From contig NZ_BOPG01000101.1 in assembly GCF_016863635.1 (NCBI RefSeq), positions 1 through 64,000 on the forward strand: a stretch of 64,000 nt of DNA. Direction: 5' to 3'. The first letter of the stretch is position 1; every line of letters starts with the position of its first letter. Under the pieces are notes generated by a model. The model saw only the letters and a list, made by a program, of their open reading frames with translations. It was not told the origin of the DNA and did no database searches. Source of the stretch: Virgisporangium aurantiacum (GTDB lineage: Bacteria; Actinomycetota; Actinomycetes; Mycobacteriales; Micromonosporaceae). This document shows, piece by piece, positions 27,713-34,369 of the stretch. Position numbers and translations under genes: made by a program.

Positions 27713-28368
27713 GGATCCGGTGTTTGCAGCAGGCCAAGGCGTTCGAGAACCTTGACGCGTTTCCAGCAGCCCGGACATTGGCCGCAGGGCAGACTGGCCC
27801 GGTGACACGAGACCGTCCAGGCAAGAACGTCTTCGCCCAGTCCGCTCCGGCCCACCAGTGCCGTTGAGGTCTCGTCGATCGCTGGCGTCACGATGCGGAT
27901 CGCTCCTTCTTGCAGCGCGAAGAGCCGGTCCAGCGCGTCGTAGAAGGCCGGGCTGCCGTCAGCGTGACGGTCGCGGTCGTCGAGCACGGTACCAACCATC
28001 ACGGTGTGCAGGCTGTTGCGGAGGGCGACCGCGGCGGCCGCGGTGACCAGGATCTGGTTCCGGAAGGGCCACCACTCCGGACTGGGCGCACCCGGCAGCG
28101 GCCTGTCGTCTCGGAGCAAGCCACCACCGGTGTCGCCGAGGTCGAGGCGAAGGTGCTCCAGTGGAAGGTTGAGCGCGTCGGTGATCGCGGTGGCCGCGCG
28201 AACCTCGGCGGGCGCTGGACGTTGTCCGTAGTCGATGACCAGACACAGGGTGGGCCGTTGCAAGGCTGCCAGGGCGGTGCTGTCCAGGCCGCCGGACAGC
28301 AGCAGGACGCTCCCGTCCTGGCGCGGCGAAGTCTGGACGTCGTTGCGGCCAGCGCCCATTCCGCTCAC
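27709..28368 (-). CDS. queC: 7-cyano-7-deazaguanine synthase QueC
   Basis: A 219-residue N-type ATP pyrophosphatase. The PP-loop SGGLDS is at 25-30, PFRN at 101-104 matches the QueC substrate loop, and four cysteines (188, 195, 198, 201) form the zinc site. QueC converts 7-carboxy-7-deazaguanine to preQ0 through an adenylated and an amide intermediate. QueC relatives also occur as accessory genes in other conflict systems, notably type IV CBASS (Cap9). GTG 28,368 overlaps the upstream kinase/transferase stop by 4 bases (GTGA), so it is chosen over the longer frame start at 28,419. Here it sits apart from queD and queE by one flavoprotein gene. Confidence 0.88.
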   Translation of the reverse strand: MSGMGAGRNDVQTSPRQDGSVLLLSGGLDSTALAALQRPTLCLVIDYGQRPAPAEVRAATAITDALNLPLEHLRLDLGDTGGGLLRDDRPLPGAPSPEWWPFRNQILVTAAAAVALRNSLHTVMVGTVLDDRDRHADGSPAFYDALDRLFALQEGAIRIVTPAIDETSTALVGRSGLGEDVLAWTVSCHRASLPCGQCPGCWKRVKVLERLGLLQTPDP

Positions 28369-29615
28369 GTGTGACCGGTGACGCGGCTGGGCGTCAGCGG
28401 ATGACCCTGGGCTGCCCACACCGCGCGGTACAGGGCGCTGGACAGATCCTGATGCAGTTCGGCGCCGGTTCCTACGAGCATCTTCGTGCCCTCGTGCGAT
28501 GGGCCCTGGAGGAAGCCGACCACCGGTAGCCCCTTGCGGTGCGCCCAGCCGACCTCATAGACGGTGCCGGGGTCCCAGCCGTCCAGTAGTGCGAAGACCG
28601 CATGCGCGCGGTCCAGACCGTCAAGGTCACGGGAGGCGACTTCATCGCCGCCGGGTCCGACGTCGTGCAGTGGGCTGAAGACCTGTGCCCCAAGGCCGAT
28701 TAGGACGCTGCGGCACGTCTCCACAAGCCACCGGTCTGCGAGGGTGAAGAACGGGGCGGCGAGGTAAACGAGCGGATCATCGTCAGGAATGGGGAGTACA
28801 GGGCCGGCGTCGGGGAGTACCTCGCCGACGGGTGCGCCGCCGAGCACCTGGTGCGGCACGACCGTGGCCCGCGTCCCGCACCACCAAGCGGCGCTGCTGC
28901 TGGCGATACGGGCGGCCTCGACCGGCTCGGCACCCTTATCCCACGCGTGGGCGTAGGCGGCGGCGAAGACATCCCCGCTGCCCAAGGGCCATACCGTCCG
29001 AGTCGGGTAGGGGCCGACACGGGTCAGGGTCCCGTCGCCGTCTCCAGCCAGGACCATGCAGCCGCGGGCGCTGTCCTTCACGACGACCGCGACAGCTCCG
29101 CTGGCGCTGCGGACGTGACGCGCGGCAGCCCCGAGGTCGGCGATGCCACCTGCCAGTGCACGGGTCTCTCGGGCGTTGGCCACGACCGCTACAGCGTCGG
29201 CATTCAGACCGGTGAGGTCGAGTCGGGTCAGGTCGCGGGGCCGTTGCGGGTCGACGACGAGCTGCCGGGCACGGATGCTGCGAGGGCCGGTCTCGACCAT
29301 GCCGAATGCCAACACCGTTTCGTCGTCGGCGCTCAAGGCCGCGGTATGGGCCGCCGACGGTCCATCGATCACGGGTGCGGTGACCGGGCTGAAGTAGCGG
29401 AACCCCACCGACTGATCACGTTCCACCGGGACCATGGTCAATCCGAGGGCGGCTGCGACCGATGCCGCCAACGGTGCGGTGAGCTCGTCGATCGCCGTGA
29501 CCAGACGGGCGCGGTTCGGGCCGAGGCAGGCGGCGGCCCGCAGTCCGCTACCGGCAAGTTCCTGGTGCGGAGGGACCGTCACCTCTTCTTGGTAGGTGCC
29601 ACCGACGACGATCAC
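28365..29615 (-). CDS. PfkB-family kinase fused to a nucleoside 2-deoxyribosyltransferase
   Basis: A 416-residue two-domain protein. Residues 1-265 are a PfkB/ribokinase-type sugar or nucleoside kinase; the late signature LGSGDVFAAAY (211-221) carries the catalytic Asp215, with Ser in place of the usual Ala. Residues about 280-405 are a nucleoside 2-deoxyribosyltransferase: strand VYLAAPFF (283-290), DRAHAVFALLDG, and the catalytic-Glu segment TVYEVGWAH (Glu354). The fusion could swap a base onto deoxyribose and then phosphorylate the nucleoside. Given the preQ0 genes downstream, a deazapurine base is a reasonable substrate, but this is inference. Both junctions are GTGA overlaps. The fusion and its operon place are unusual. 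Confidence 0.8.
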   Translation of the reverse strand: MIVVGGTYQEEVTVPPHQELAGSGLRAAACLGPNRARLVTAIDELTAPLAASVAAALGLTMVPVERDQSVGFRYFSPVTAPVIDGPSAAHTAALSADDETVLAFGMVETGPRSIRARQLVVDPQRPRDLTRLDLTGLNADAVAVVANARETRALAGGIADLGAAARHVRSASGAVAVVVKDSARGCMVLAGDGDGTLTRVGPYPTRTVWPLGSGDVFAAAYAHAWDKGAEPVEAARIASSSAAWWCGTRATVVPHQVLGGAPVGEVLPDAGPVLPIPDDDPLVYLAAPFFTLADRWLVETCRSVLIGLGAQVFSPLHDVGPGGDEVASRDLDGLDRAHAVFALLDGWDPGTVYEVGWAHRKGLPVVGFLQGPSHEGTKMLVGTGAELHQDLSSALYRAVWAAQGHPLTPSRVTGHT

Positions 29616-29938
29616 CGCGCCGCCCGAACCTCGACCTGTACGGCTCCGCCGTGGACCGTCAGCACGCCGGCCTGGAACGGCACGCCTTGTCGAAGGCAGT
29701 TGATCAGTTGGATGGTCGGTGAGATTCCGCCCGCGTCCCGACCTTGGTTGTCGACGGCGACGACCAGATCGGGTGGCCCCTCACGCAACAGGATCGTTAA
29801 CGTGTCCCCGGGTGCGAGTCGATCGGCCACGCCGTGAACGGGTGCTTCGATGTTCCGGATGAGACGCAGGCTGGCGCAGGCATCAAAGCCGCCGCCCCCG
29901 CCGGTTCCCGTGCCGGCAGGTGCGTCACTTCCGCTCAT
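29612..29938 (-). CDS. Unrecognised 108-residue protein
   Basis: No family is recognised. ATG 29,938 lies 37 bases after the glycosylase stop, with GGAGCC just upstream. The first 18 residues are flexible (Gly/Thr-rich), then comes a compact, mostly beta domain: SLRLIRNIEAPVHGVADRL, DTLTILLREG, DLVVAVDNQGRDAGGI, a helix IQLINCLRQG, and final strands FQAGVLTVHGG and VQVEVRAA. There is no transmembrane segment or known catalytic motif. Its stop overlaps the kinase/transferase start by 4 bases. A free, flexible N-terminus beside a QueC gene makes it a candidate partner or substrate protein of the operon; this is only an idea from context. Confidence 0.7.
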   Translation of the reverse strand: MSGSDAPAGTGTGGGGGFDACASLRLIRNIEAPVHGVADRLAPGDTLTILLREGPPDLVVAVDNQGRDAGGISPTIQLINCLRQGVPFQAGVLTVHGGAVQVEVRAAR

Positions 29939-29975
29939 CGTGGCTCCACTCTCGATCCGGCTCCTTCCGGCGACG

Positions 29976-30731
29976 TTACTCCACGGCGGCGCGTCTGCCG
30001 GGGATCCGGGCCGCGTGCGCCCGTTCGGACCAGATGACCGCATCGAGATCGGCCGCCCGGACCCGGCCCTGACCGGCCCAGGCCAGAAAGAACGCTTCGA
30101 GCCGTGGATAGTCGACTGTCGGTCTCCACGCCGGGTCGAACACGCCGGCGTCCGTGCCGGCGCGGAGCACATGCACATCGATGATCGCCACGTCGTCGCT
30201 GCCCAGATGATTACGCACGATCCATCCGGCGGTCTTGGGGCCGATGCCCACCACCGGCAACAACCAGTCCCGCAGCTCATGCGAGGTGGTGGGTGGCCGC
30301 TGGGTACATACGTAGCGCAGCGCGGCGGCCAACCAGCGGGCCCGCTGGGCTGGGAACCGGTAGTGAACGGTGCGGCCGCTGACATCGAGCGGCGTCCGTA
30401 GCACCCGTTCAAGTTCACTCTCGTCCGCGCCGCGGGTCAGCAATCCGGCGTCGCGAACCGCGTGGAAGGCGGCCAGCCCGGTCTCGTAGGGCATGCCGTG
30501 ACCGCCCAGCAGGCACGCCGCCACCTCCTCGGCGAGATTCCTTCCGAGGCGATGACGATGCGGCCCACGGCGCAACGTTCCGTCTGCGGCGGCAGCCTCG
30601 GTCACCGCAACCCAATACGCGGCCGTGCCAACCTGCCAGCTACGTCCCCAGGCAAGCAGTCTTTCCGGGTATCCCACCGGGGCAAGGACCACCGTCGGCC
30701 CGTTGTCGCTTAGGTGCACCGCTCTTGTCAT
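29976..30731 (-). CDS. OGG-like HhH-GPD DNA glycosylase/AP lyase
   Basis: A 251-residue member of the HhH-GPD superfamily. The helix-hairpin-helix LLPVVGIGPKTAGWIVRN (157-174) and the following IDVHVL align with human OGG1, including the lyase Lys (Lys166, equivalent to Lys249) and the catalytic Asp (Asp185, equivalent to Asp268). This suggests a bifunctional glycosylase that removes a base and nicks the strand. OGG-like glycosylases occur as accessory genes (Cap11) with QueC-like genes in type IV CBASS. A role against DNA with 7-deazapurine or another modified base would fit the operon, but the substrate is unknown. ATG 30,731 overlaps the regulator stop by 4 bases. Confidence 0.82.
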   Translation of the reverse strand: MTRAVHLSDNGPTVVLAPVGYPERLLAWGRSWQVGTAAYWVAVTEAAAADGTLRRGPHRHRLGRNLAEEVAACLLGGHGMPYETGLAAFHAVRDAGLLTRGADESELERVLRTPLDVSGRTVHYRFPAQRARWLAAALRYVCTQRPPTTSHELRDWLLPVVGIGPKTAGWIVRNHLGSDDVAIIDVHVLRAGTDAGVFDPAWRPTVDYPRLEAFFLAWAGQGRVRAADLDAVIWSERAHAARIPGRRAAVE

Positions 30732-31015
30732 GGCGCCTGGCGCCCGTCGCTTTTCACCGAATCGACTTCCCGGGACGCCTGCGTGTGCAGCTCATCGAGG
30801 CTGAGCTGCAGCACTTGGGCGAGGCGGGCGACGGTCAGAAACGCGGGCGTCGGAACCCGACCGTTCTCCAGACTACGAACTGTATCGATGGCGACCGATG
30901 AGTCGCGCGCAAGATCCGGGGCGGAAAGCTGTCTGCGCTCGCGCCGCTCGGCGATCAGGCGTCCCAGGCGTCTGCCGTGTACTCGATCCTCTTCCGAGGT
31001 TCTCTTACGCGTCAT
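30728..31015 (-). CDS. XRE-family helix-turn-helix regulator of the deazaguanine operon
   Basis: A 95-residue protein with a single Cro/C1-type HTH domain (GRRLGRLIAERRERRQLSAP to ENGRVPTPAFLTVARLAQVL), a common autorepressor size. ATG 31,015 is used; the open frame continues upstream to 31,102 but that would read through the 32-bp palindrome. No Shine-Dalgarno precedes the ATG, so the mRNA may be leaderless. The gene is first in the eight-gene operon and overlaps the glycosylase by 4 bases (ATGA), so it probably controls its own operon by binding the palindrome that touches its start codon. Confidence 0.85.
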   Translation of the reverse strand: MTRKRTSEEDRVHGRRLGRLIAERRERRQLSAPDLARDSSVAIDTVRSLENGRVPTPAFLTVARLAQVLQLSLDELHTQASREVDSVKSDGRQAP

Positions 31016-31047
31016 GGCCGATAACAATACATGTATTGTTATCGGCC
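31016..31047. promoter_or_regulatory. Perfect 32-bp palindrome, probable operator of the XRE regulator
   Basis: Each half reads GGCCGATAACAATACA outward-in, and the two halves are exact reverse complements about the centre 31,031/31,032. The core is AT-rich in a very GC-rich genome. It abuts the regulator's ATG, so a bound dimer would block the promoter or leaderless start. The inner part contains -10-like TATTGT/TAACAAT on both strands. Confidence 0.75.
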
Positions 31048-31391
31048 GAACGGCGCTTTGGATGGGTGAAGTTGGCCCGATCAGTGCGGCCAAGGTCGGC
31101 ATCCGGGAGTCGGTACCGAAGGTCTCGAAGCGCTTGAGTCCCTTCGGGGGCGCAAGTTCACTAGGGCCTTGCCGGCGCGCGCGATCGCAATGTGTTCCTG
31201 GCGTGATCGGACGTAGCGCAAACTACGAGCACCAACCGAACGGAATCAGCGCGCCGCCTTGGCCAATCACCGTCGGGCGTCGAGCCCGCCAGTCGCCCCT
31301 CGCGTAGACCAGCCGATACTCGCCAGCACGAACGAGGTATAGAACGTTGCGTAACGGTACGCTTTGTGAGAGGGTAAGCGTGGGAGTGAAG
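31048..31391. other. 344-base island end without a convincing gene
   Basis: Between the operator palindrome and the tRNA-Arg fragment no supported gene is seen; frames on both strands are short and of mixed composition. The stretch holds a second, 20-base copy of the tRNA-Arg 3' end (31,134-31,153). A plus-strand promoter using the palindrome would have no product here. Confidence 0.5.
31134..31153 (+). repeat. Second partial copy of the tRNA-Arg 3' end
   Basis: TTGAGTCCCTTCGGGGGCGC matches 18 of 20 bases of the T-arm/acceptor end of the tRNA-Arg fragment at 31,432-31,451, including 13 in a row (GAGTCCCTTCGGG). It is in the same orientation, about 300 bases to the left. It may mark an older or nested integration event at the same site. 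Confidence 0.4.
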
Positions 31392-31450
31392 GCGCCCTGA
31401 GCATCTGACTACGGATCAGAAGGTTAGGGGTTCGAGTCCCTTCGGGCGCG
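31392..31450 (+). other. tRNA-Arg(ACG) 3' fragment, probable attachment site of the island
   Basis: Bases 31,399-31,450 match a tRNA-Arg from the end of the D-arm onward. The anticodon stem-loop TCTGA-CTACGGA-TCAGA gives anticodon ACG, the T-arm is AGGGG-TTCGAGT-CCCTT, and the acceptor strand is CGGGCGC with discriminator G. The D-arm is missing; GCGCCC at 31,392-31,397 could be the 5' acceptor strand of a deleted tRNA, or chance. A 3' tRNA fragment with foreign DNA on its left and a terminator plus chromosomal genes on its right is the usual scar of integrase-mediated insertion into a tRNA gene. The intact tRNA would be expected at the far left end of the island, outside the window. Confidence 0.72.
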
Positions 31451-31460
31451 CTTGATCGAC

Positions 31461-31496
31461 TGGCGTCTGGCCTGCGGAAACGCGGGCCAGACGCCA
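31461..31496 (+). terminator. Stem-loop terminator of the tRNA-Arg locus
   Basis: Perfect 12-base arms TGGCGTCTGGCC (31,461-31,472) and its reverse complement (31,485-31,496) lie 10 bases after the tRNA fragment. There is only a weak T-rich stretch after it, as usual in actinomycetes. It is likely the original terminator of the interrupted tRNA gene. Confidence 0.75.
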
Positions 31497-31750
31497 TTGT
31501 CGTCTGTCCGGTGTGGACGGTGGGCGCGACTTGGGTGCCGAGAGGCCTTGACCTGCGGCTTCGTCCTCGACTCGGGCGCCGTTGGGGTGGTTCCGGCCCT
31601 CGGGCCGGTGCGGCGGTGGCGGCGAGGACGAGCCGAGCGGTGTCATCGGCGCAGCGGCGCTTCGTGGGCGAGGTACGCGGCGCCATGACGTAGCTGCGGG
31701 CAGAAGGCCGCCGGCCATGACCGGGCCCGCGTCTTCGGGCAGACGTTCCG

Positions 31751-32866
31751 TCAGCCGCAGAAGACGTGGTTCAGGAATGCGTCCATGGCGTCGTCCGGGT
31801 CGCCGTCGTGGTCGGGAGTGATGGCGACGGTCGCCTGGCGGCGGCCGTCCTCCGTGGTGAAGGACCAGGTCTCGTAGGCCAGCGCGTCGCCGTCGTTGCC
31901 GTAGACGCGTACCCCGCACTGGGTGATCCGCCAGGACAGGCCCAGCCCGTAGGCGCGGCCACCGGGGATGCCCGGGGTCTGCATCTCGACGAGCAGCGGC
32001 TTCGGCAGCAGGCGGCCGCCCAGCAGTTCGGCGTAGAAGTGGTTCAGGTCACGCGTCGTGGAGATCAGTTCGCCACCCGCGCCGAACAACGACGGGTTCA
32101 TGGTCGTGAAGTCGACCAGGCCGCGCCCTTCGATCGGAATGTAGCCATGCGGGTGCGGGCCCGGGATCCACGGCGACGTGCCCGGCATCGACGTGTCGCG
32201 CAGGCGCAGCGGCCGCAGGATCCGGCACTCGATCTCGTCGGCGTACGACCGGCCGGTGACCTTCTCGACGATCTGGCCCAGCAGCACGTATCCGGTGTTC
32301 GTGTACGAGAACGCCGTACCGGGCTCCGTGGACGTCGGCGGGTTGGCCACCGCACGCGCGACCTGCTCGTCCGGGGTCCAGGTGCGCCAACGGTATGCGA
32401 GGAACCCCGCGTCCGGCGGCAGCGTCAGCGTGAGCCGGTAGTCGAAGAGGCCACTGGTGTGGTTCAACAGCTGGCGGACGGTGATGCGGTCACCGTTCGG
32501 TACGGCGCCCGGCAACCACGCCTGCACCGGGTCGTCCAGCCGCAACCGGCCCTCGTCGACCAGCTGCAGAACGACCGTGGCCAGAAACGTCTTCGTGATG
32601 CTGCCGGCACGGAACCGCCCGTCGACCCGAACCGGACGCGTCGTACCGACCTGCGCCACGCCGCTCGTGCCACGCCACGTTCCGCGCTCGGTCCGCACCT
32701 CCGCGAGCGCTCCGATCGCGCCGGCCGTGCGCACGTCGTCCAATCGCCTTTCCAGAGCGACGCGACCCGGCGCCGCGGAGACGGCGCCCGGGGCCGCGAC
32801 CAGGATCGCTGCGGTGACCGCCACCGGAGCCACCAGCGCCCGGAGGCGCTTCGTTGTCATGTCCAT
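31751..32866 (-). CDS. Secreted serine hydrolase (beta-lactamase/DD-peptidase family)
   Basis: A 371-residue class C beta-lactamase-fold protein, likely a D-alanyl-D-alanine carboxypeptidase or esterase. The N-terminus is a secretion signal (basic start, then LVAPVAVTAAILVAAPGAVSAA). Motifs: the nucleophile SxxK as SITK in FRAGSITKTFLA, the YxN as YTNTGY in AFSYTNTGYVLLG, and LLNHTSGLFDY. The start is ATG 32,866 or 32,860; the open frame continues to 32,929 but would put a charged tail before the signal peptide. This is the first gene of the chromosomal side after the tRNA scar. It stands alone, divergent from the sensor kinase. Confidence 0.85.
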   Translation of the reverse strand: MDMTTKRLRALVAPVAVTAAILVAAPGAVSAAPGRVALERRLDDVRTAGAIGALAEVRTERGTWRGTSGVAQVGTTRPVRVDGRFRAGSITKTFLATVVLQLVDEGRLRLDDPVQAWLPGAVPNGDRITVRQLLNHTSGLFDYRLTLTLPPDAGFLAYRWRTWTPDEQVARAVANPPTSTEPGTAFSYTNTGYVLLGQIVEKVTGRSYADEIECRILRPLRLRDTSMPGTSPWIPGPHPHGYIPIEGRGLVDFTTMNPSLFGAGGELISTTRDLNHFYAELLGGRLLPKPLLVEMQTPGIPGGRAYGLGLSWRITQCGVRVYGNDGDALAYETWSFTTEDGRRQATVAITPDHDGDPDDAMDAFLNHVFCG

Positions 32867-33000
32867 GTGCTGCAGGTTCGGCGTAGGGCGACGGCCGGGG
32901 CGTCTCTCTGCGGAGGGATTCGGCGTCACTCCGCGGTAGGGGGTCAGATACCTCCGCAGCCGGACGCGGGCCGGCGCCCGAACTCGATACCGTCGTCCGC

Positions 33001-34248
33001 GTGACGCTCCTCATCAACGCTCTCGGCACGCTCCGCGCGATTCTCGCGCGCCACGTGCCGCGGGTACGGGTGCGGGGGCGTCCGGAACTGGCGTGGCTGC
33101 TGTGGTGGGTGGCAACGGCCGCGCTCGCCCTCATCTTCCTGCCGCTGAACGTGGCCCTCCCCGCCACGAAGTTCGACGTGCATCCCCTCACGGCGTTCGC
33201 GGTCGGCATCGCGCAGAGCACCGCGCTGCTCCTCACGCCGGTGCGTCCGGTGTGGGCAACCGCGCTGCAACTGTTGGCCGCCACGGTGATGGCGGCCGCC
33301 CTGCCGCATGACTCGGGATCCACCTGGCCGCTCACGATCGTCGGCATGTTCACGCTGATCGCGCACGTGGGGCTCGTCGGTGCCCGGTACCCGCGGCGAA
33401 CGGCGTTGGCGGTCTGGTGGGCGAGTGCGCTCGCGGTGGCCCTGTTGGTGCTGGCCGTCAGGAACGGCCGGTCGTTGACCGAGGGCACGGGGATGCTGAT
33501 CCTCTACCCGATCTTCTCCATCATCGTGCTGGGTTCCGTGCTGCTGAGGCGCCGGTTGCGGGAGGTGCGCCGCGAGCTGGCCGACGCGCGGCACGACGTC
33601 GAGGTCGAGCAGAGCCAGCGGGCGGTGGCCGAGGAGCGCACCCGCATCGCGCGCGAACTGCACGACGTGGTCGCGCACAGCATGTCGGTGATCCACATGC
33701 AGGCCACCTCGTCGTCGTACCGGATCAAGACGCTCGATCCGGCGGTGACGGCCGAGTTCGCGCAGATCGCCGCCGGTGCGCGGTCGGCCCTGCACGAGAT
33801 GCGCTACCTGTTGGCGGTGCTCCGTGACGAAGATGCCGACGCCACCCTGACGCCGGTGCCCGGCCTGGGTGGGCTCCCCGAGCTGGTCGAGTCGGCCGAG
33901 CGGGCCGGTGTGCCGGTGGAGCTGCGGGTGGCCGAGGGCATCGAGCTGCCCGACGGGGTGGCGCTGGTCGCGTACCGGATCGCGCAGGAGTCGTTGAGCA
34001 ACGTGATCCGCCACGCTCCCGGCGCACCTGTGCGGATCATGGTCACCACCGACGGCACCTACCTGACCATCGTGATCGAGAACGACGCGGCCACGCGGCC
34101 GGCACCACCCGTGGAGACGGCGGGTGGGGCCGGCCAGCGCGGCATGCGGGAACGGGTACGGCTGGTCGGAGGATCGTTGGAGACCGAGGTCAGGGCCGAA
34201 GGCGGCTACCGCGTGGTGGCACGACTGCCGATCGGAGGTCATCGGTGA
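33001..34248 (+). CDS. Orphan membrane sensor histidine kinase (NarL/DesK type)
   Basis: A 415-residue kinase with about five N-terminal transmembrane helices (residues 30-190) and a HisKA_3 dimerisation helix with the phospho-His221 in ELHDVVAHS. A HATPase domain follows, ending in GGAGQRGMRERVRLVGG. Such kinases normally pair with a LuxR-type response regulator translated from an overlapping GTGA start. That overlap, with GGAGG in front, is still present at 34,245, but the regulator reading frame ends after 16 codons. The kinase gene looks intact, so it is either an orphan that signals to an unlinked regulator or is on its way to loss. The signal is unknown. Confidence 0.88.
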   Translation: MTLLINALGTLRAILARHVPRVRVRGRPELAWLLWWVATAALALIFLPLNVALPATKFDVHPLTAFAVGIAQSTALLLTPVRPVWATALQLLAATVMAAALPHDSGSTWPLTIVGMFTLIAHVGLVGARYPRRTALAVWWASALAVALLVLAVRNGRSLTEGTGMLILYPIFSIIVLGSVLLRRRLREVRRELADARHDVEVEQSQRAVAEERTRIARELHDVVAHSMSVIHMQATSSSYRIKTLDPAVTAEFAQIAAGARSALHEMRYLLAVLRDEDADATLTPVPGLGGLPELVESAERAGVPVELRVAEGIELPDGVALVAYRIAQESLSNVIRHAPGAPVRIMVTTDGTYLTIVIENDAATRPAPPVETAGGAGQRGMRERVRLVGGSLETEVRAEGGYRVVARLPIGGHR

Positions 34249-34295
34249 TCCGCAACGGAGACGCTGCACGTCGAATGCGACGGGCGGCGCGCTGA
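34245..34295 (+). pseudogene. Start of a deleted response-regulator gene
   Basis: GGAGG then GTG at 34,245 overlaps the kinase stop (GTGA), exactly as a NarL-type response regulator gene would. The first codons give M-I-R, the usual regulator start, but the next residues are Arg/Ala-rich and a TGA follows at 34,293. No receiver domain exists downstream. A deletion seems to have joined the first few codons to unrelated DNA. Confidence 0.5.
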
Positions 34296-34369
34296 AGTTG
34301 GCGGGAATCCCGTGATCACGGGCCCGCGAGCGCTGGCCCCGCCACGGGCGGCCGGGCAGGCTCGATCGC

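Noticed and set aside
25822..30731. Interpretation as a toyocamycin/sangivamycin-type antibiotic cluster
   Set aside because: No nitrile hydratase, phosphoribosyltransferase or transporter genes are present, and a DNA glycosylase and deoxyribosyltransferase do not fit that pathway.
25822..31015. Interpretation as a full type IV CBASS or Dpd system
   Set aside because: There is no CD-NTase, no membrane effector, no tRNA-guanine transglycosylase/DpdA and no Dpd restriction genes; only QueC-like and OGG-like parts are shared.
31416..31919. Minus-strand frame of 167 codons after the tRNA scar
   Set aside because: Pro/Arg-rich composition, no ribosome site, and it runs through the tRNA fragment and terminator.
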